From assembly GCA_030248135.1 (NCBI GenBank), contig JASANC010004783.1, positions 1-21,765 of the forward strand: a DNA stretch of 21,765 nucleotides. Direction: 5' to 3'. The position numbers were made by a program, and so were the translations under genes. Source of the stretch: Theristus sp. LFF4_11. Lineage: Eukaryota > Nematoda > Chromadorea > Monhysterida > Xyalidae. A model generated the notes under the pieces. That model was not told the origin of the DNA. It made no database searches and saw nothing but the letters and a program-made list of their open reading frames with translations. This document shows positions 18,666 to 21,765 of the stretch, in pieces; position 1 is the stretch's first letter; the number at the start of each line of letters is the position of its first letter.

Positions 18666-19391
18666 TAGGGTTGTTAAACAAAAATGAAATTTTTTTTTTT
18701 AAAAAAAAAGTGATTAAAAAAAAAACAAAAATGCCGATTTTTTTTTTTTTTAAATTCGAAAAATTTTCCTCTAATATGCTCTGAAAACCTCAATTTTGGC
18801 ACAATTTTTCGAAAGTTCAACAAAAATTTTCTTTGATTATACCTCGTAAAACCTTTAGCAGTCGATTTTGGACCGTTTTACCGACTGATTTTAGGCTACG
18901 ACAACATCTGCGATGAAGTTTTTGAGCGTCCCAAAGCTTGGCCTACCATTTCCGATGCAGATAAGGTGACGATTAGCCTCGCAAAGCGTCCGGTTGTGCT
19001 CGCTGCTCCGTTTGCAAGCGCTACGTTGTCTGGTTGCTGCTTCGTGACGTGTCGTCGCGACACCATCAGAAGAATTGATCGAATTTCAAGGCGGTATGTT
19101 TGTCTTCACTTTAGCATTAGTTTAGCTGGGGACAATTAGTGACGTTTTAGAGGTCAAAACACAAGAAGAGGCATGGTGACGGTTTGGAAAAGGGGTAATT
19201 GAGGTCACCAAAACAAAATCTGCAAAGTTCCGTCATATGGGAGTCATTCGGGAGGCGCTTGCATATCATATGTGGTTCTTCGGACTCCCTGATTGATTTA
19301 GCACAACTTTGATTTTTGAAATTTTTTTTTTAAAAAAAAAATTAAAAAAAAAAAACAAAAATGACGATTTTTGTTTTTTTTAACAAGCCTA
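18666..19391 (-). mobile_element. Element B3: 726-bp B-family hAT-like element
   Basis: It begins TAGGGTTGTTAAA and ends TTAACAAGCCTA. The exact duplication GGTGGTCC lies at 18658-18665 and 19392-19399. The empty site TTTTTGGGTGGTCCGAGA is at about 11726-11743. It has the same orientation as B2 and differs from it mainly in homopolymer lengths, suggesting recent spread. There is no convincing ORF. Confidence 0.95.
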
Positions 19392-19690
19392 GGTGGTCCG
19401 AGAAAATTTTTGGGGGGTGTCACTGTTACTTAGGTCCATCTAGGGGGGGTGGGGGGTGTCTAGCAAATTTCGAGGGGGGGGTGTGGATGGTCCAGTGTCA
19501 GGTTTTGGGGGGTGGGTGTCGCGTGACCCCCCCCACCCCCCCCACGCGGAGGTCTCGGGTGCTCTGGGGGGTGTACCCCCCCCACTCCCCCTCGTCTTCG
19601 GTACTGCTGGGGGGCATGTGACTTTGGGGGGGGCCGGTCAAAATTTTGAAATTGGATAGATAGATAGCTAAAACGCTAAAAAGTATAAAA
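19392..19690 (+). repeat. Repeat backbone E, copy 2, right part
   Basis: This matches 11734-11920 closely, including CACTGTTACTTAGGTCCATC and GGTCCAGTGTCAGGTTTTGG. Unlike copy 1, the GGGGTGTACC site at about 19567-19576 carries no C element and continues into CCCCCTCGTCTTCGGTACTG, the sequence found right of the A-B1 insertion at 14670. Confidence 0.85.
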
Positions 19691-19945
19691 ACAGCGAAAT
19701 AATGCTTAAAACATGCTAAAAATCAAGTATAAACGCGTATTTTAACTAAAATTAGCGAAATTTTCAAGAATTACGAGCAAAAATGGTCAATTTTGGTCAA
19801 AAATTGACTCATTTTATGTCTTCGAAGACAAAAATTTTCAGATAGATAGCTGGCTGAGAAAATTTTTTTGATAGATAATAGCTGAGCCGAAAAAACCTTT
19901 CTGATAGAGATAGATTCGAAAAATTTTTGGGGGGGGGCGGCGGGG
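19688..19945 (+). repeat. Dispersed repeat H, copy 2
   Basis: This matches window positions 1-245 in direct orientation, about 19.7 kb away. It is followed by a G-run tract, as in copy 1. No ORF of interest. Confidence 0.88.
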
Positions 19946-19958
19946 GGGGGGGTGTACA

Positions 19959-20991
19959 TAGGGTTAGGGGCTTTGAAAAAAAATTTTTTTTTTTTTTTTT
20001 TTTCTTTTATTTTTTAAAAAAAAATATTTGGATTTATTTTTTCAAACTTAAAAAAAAAATTTGATAATTTTTTCTTCTAATTTGCTCTGAAAATTCGTTT
20101 TATGGCATCATTTTTTGAAAGTTCAAACCAAATTTTCTTCCCAACTTCTTTGTGTGCTTAGGTACATGTCATTATTTGGTCATTTTGACCGACGTACTCC
20201 ATATTTTTCGATTTGGATGACTTCTAGAGTCAATTTTTAGCGTTGAAATGACTTAACTGAATTGAAATATCGTTTCAGAAATCGTTTTCTTGCAACTTAG
20301 AACATGTTATTCAGTCGGTAGGCCATGATCTCTTGTTGATTGGCGTATGTTATAGGTCTACAATGGAGTTGTGCGATATATTGTTAAACAATTTGAGCGG
20401 AGATGTTGGTTAATACCACATCACACGACCGTTTTTCAGATACCCGATAACATGGCCACATGTTAAAACTTGCGTGCTGAGCTAAACTAACGTGTTAAAC
20501 TTGCGTCTGTCAGTTGCCCGCAACGTGATCGCGAAATCATGGTACGTGTTTTCGATACGATGATTTGAAGAGTGGGCTCTCGCCATGTGGCAGATAGCAT
20601 AGCTGGTTGAACCTGAAAGTAAGTGTCTTGGGGGGGGGGGCGACCGGGTCGACAGGGGTTGCCGACTTAGCTACAGCAAACAGGAATTTTTGAACACAGT
20701 CAAATTTTGGTAATTTTCTAAAGAGGAACCACTAAGAACGGTTCAATATTCAAGTACACGTCGAAAATTGTCCTGTTTTACTGTTGAAAATGCAACTTTC
20801 CCTCTATGAAATGGACATAATTTCAATAAAACACGATTTTCGCTCTTATAGTTTCCGGATCGTTCTGAAAATAGTCTAGATGAACTCAGCTCGACGAGAC
20901 GCTTCGAACAAACCTAACTTGTAAAAAAAATTTTTTTAAAAAATTTTTTTTTATTTAAAAAAAAAATCCGGATTTTTTTCCCCCCAACCTA
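19959..20991 (-). mobile_element. Element C3: 1033-bp C-family element, inverted
   Basis: The ends are TAGGGTTAGGGG and, slightly mutated, CCCCCCAACCTA. The exact duplication GGTGTACA lies at 19951-19958 and 20992-20999. The sequence is the reverse complement of C2 with few differences. It holds the uninterrupted D target site. Together with its right flank it forms the right arm of the large inverted repeat. Confidence 0.93.
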
Positions 20992-21765
20992 GGTGTACAC
21001 CCCCCCGAAATTTTTCTACAATAGCTGCACCCCATGGCCGCCTGGGGGGGTGTCACTGTACCATGACTGACACCCCCACTAAAAAATTTTCGAGCACCCC
21101 CCCCACGTGACGACACCCCCCCCCCCTCGAAAATTTGCTTTCGCGGCCTTAGCGGTACTGCCCCCCGGTACCGTGGGCCAGGTTGGAAATTTTTCGAGGG
21201 GGGGGGGGGGGGGAGACGCGCGAGAGAGAGACACCGACGCAAAAAGTGAGGGGGGACCAACCTGTGGTAACGTTTTTTTTTTTTTTTTTCACCGTGGAGC
21301 GGGAGGGTGGGGCGGCAGCAGGGGGGGTGCGGGGGAGAGAGAGGTGGGGGGGTTCCGCCCCCCTCAGCCGTTGGTTTTGACCGTGCACGGAAACGGATGC
21401 CCGTATTTGCCCCCTCCCCCACTACCTCGGCATTGTGTACTGAGACTCCCCCCCAGCCCCACCCCCTCCGCGAGAACACGGGATCACACCGCACCCCCCC
21501 CCTCACGGTGGTCAATCTTAACTCAATTTTTCCAAAAATACCGTAATTTTTGCATTTTTCTTGACGTTTGTGTCTGTCCCTGCATAGATTTTGTTGTTTC
21601 TGACCAAACAAGCAGCTTGTTTGCACAAAATATTCTGTATTTTACAAAAATTTCTTGTGTTTTCCAAAGACGAGAACCTGGTATTCCACCCGTGCGATTT
21701 TTTTTTTTTCCCCCTCACGAAATTTTTCTCACAGTGCACCCCCCCCCTCAAGAAAATTTGCTGCC
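20992..21765 (-). repeat. Inverted copy of the 16.4-17.15 kb G-run block, running off the window
   Basis: Read on the minus strand this follows 16390-17153: C-element end, TGTACACC, AAATTTTC-G-run modules, the CACCGTGAGGGG module, the AT-rich core with ATGCAGGGACAGACAC and AACAAGCTGCTTGTTTGG, and then G-run modules to the window edge. The long minus-strand ORF through 20955-21626 is composition-driven (Pro/Gly/Arg) and not a gene. A 20-base T run near 21271 and other homopolymers make base-level accuracy doubtful. Confidence 0.8.

Noticed and set aside
20955..21626. 223-codon minus-strand ORF
   Set aside because: It spans the end of transposon C3 and several G-run modules, its composition is driven by homopolymers, and the inverted copy at 16.4-17.2 kb does not keep the frame open.

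Overview
This is a 21.8-kb eukaryotic window from an invertebrate animal. Coding sequence is split by many GT-AG introns, mostly 60-160 nt, with the domain architecture of animal Polycomb proteins. Telomere-like TTAGG(C) stretches inside repeats, and an AG acceptor shortly upstream of all three start codons, fit a nematode or related ecdysozoan. That placement is inference only; no rRNA, tRNA or mitochondrial marker is present.

Left half (about 600-11,140): three genes. (1) A 12-exon plus-strand gene (603-6300) encodes a Sex-comb-on-midleg (Scm) homologue of about 752 aa with two MBT repeats, an SLED domain and a C-terminal SAM domain. Its 2.4-kb intron 10 carries a 1.4-kb transposon-like insertion (4369-5784) with an 8-bp target duplication. 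(2) A two-exon plus-strand gene (8568-9367) encodes a 95-aa secreted precursor with a signal peptide and three Gly-Arg/Gly-Lys amidation-type sites, probably an undescribed neuropeptide precursor. (3) A four-exon minus-strand gene (11134-9778) encodes a 190-aa TTC36-like TPR protein. Genes 2 and 3 are convergent. The genes share no obvious pathway.

Right half (about 11,560-21,765) and the first 320 bases: a repeat cluster with no convincing gene. A backbone of G-run/AAATTTTCG modules has been hit repeatedly by short non-autonomous transposons. Their boundaries can be read exactly because 8-bp target duplications are visible and several empty sites lie in the same window. Families, named here for convenience: B (~700 bp, TAGGGTTGTT ends, three copies), C (~1.0 kb, TAGGGTTAGGGG ends, three copies), D (740 bp, TAGAGATGT ends, inside a C copy), A (295 bp, fused end to end with a B copy) and F (270 bp, two copies, telomere-like core, one interrupted by B). 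The 8-bp duplications and TAGNG-type ends of B, C and D point to the hAT superfamily. No transposase gene is visible, so an autonomous partner must lie elsewhere. The right end forms a large inverted repeat (about 16.4-18.2 kb against 20.0-21.8 kb).
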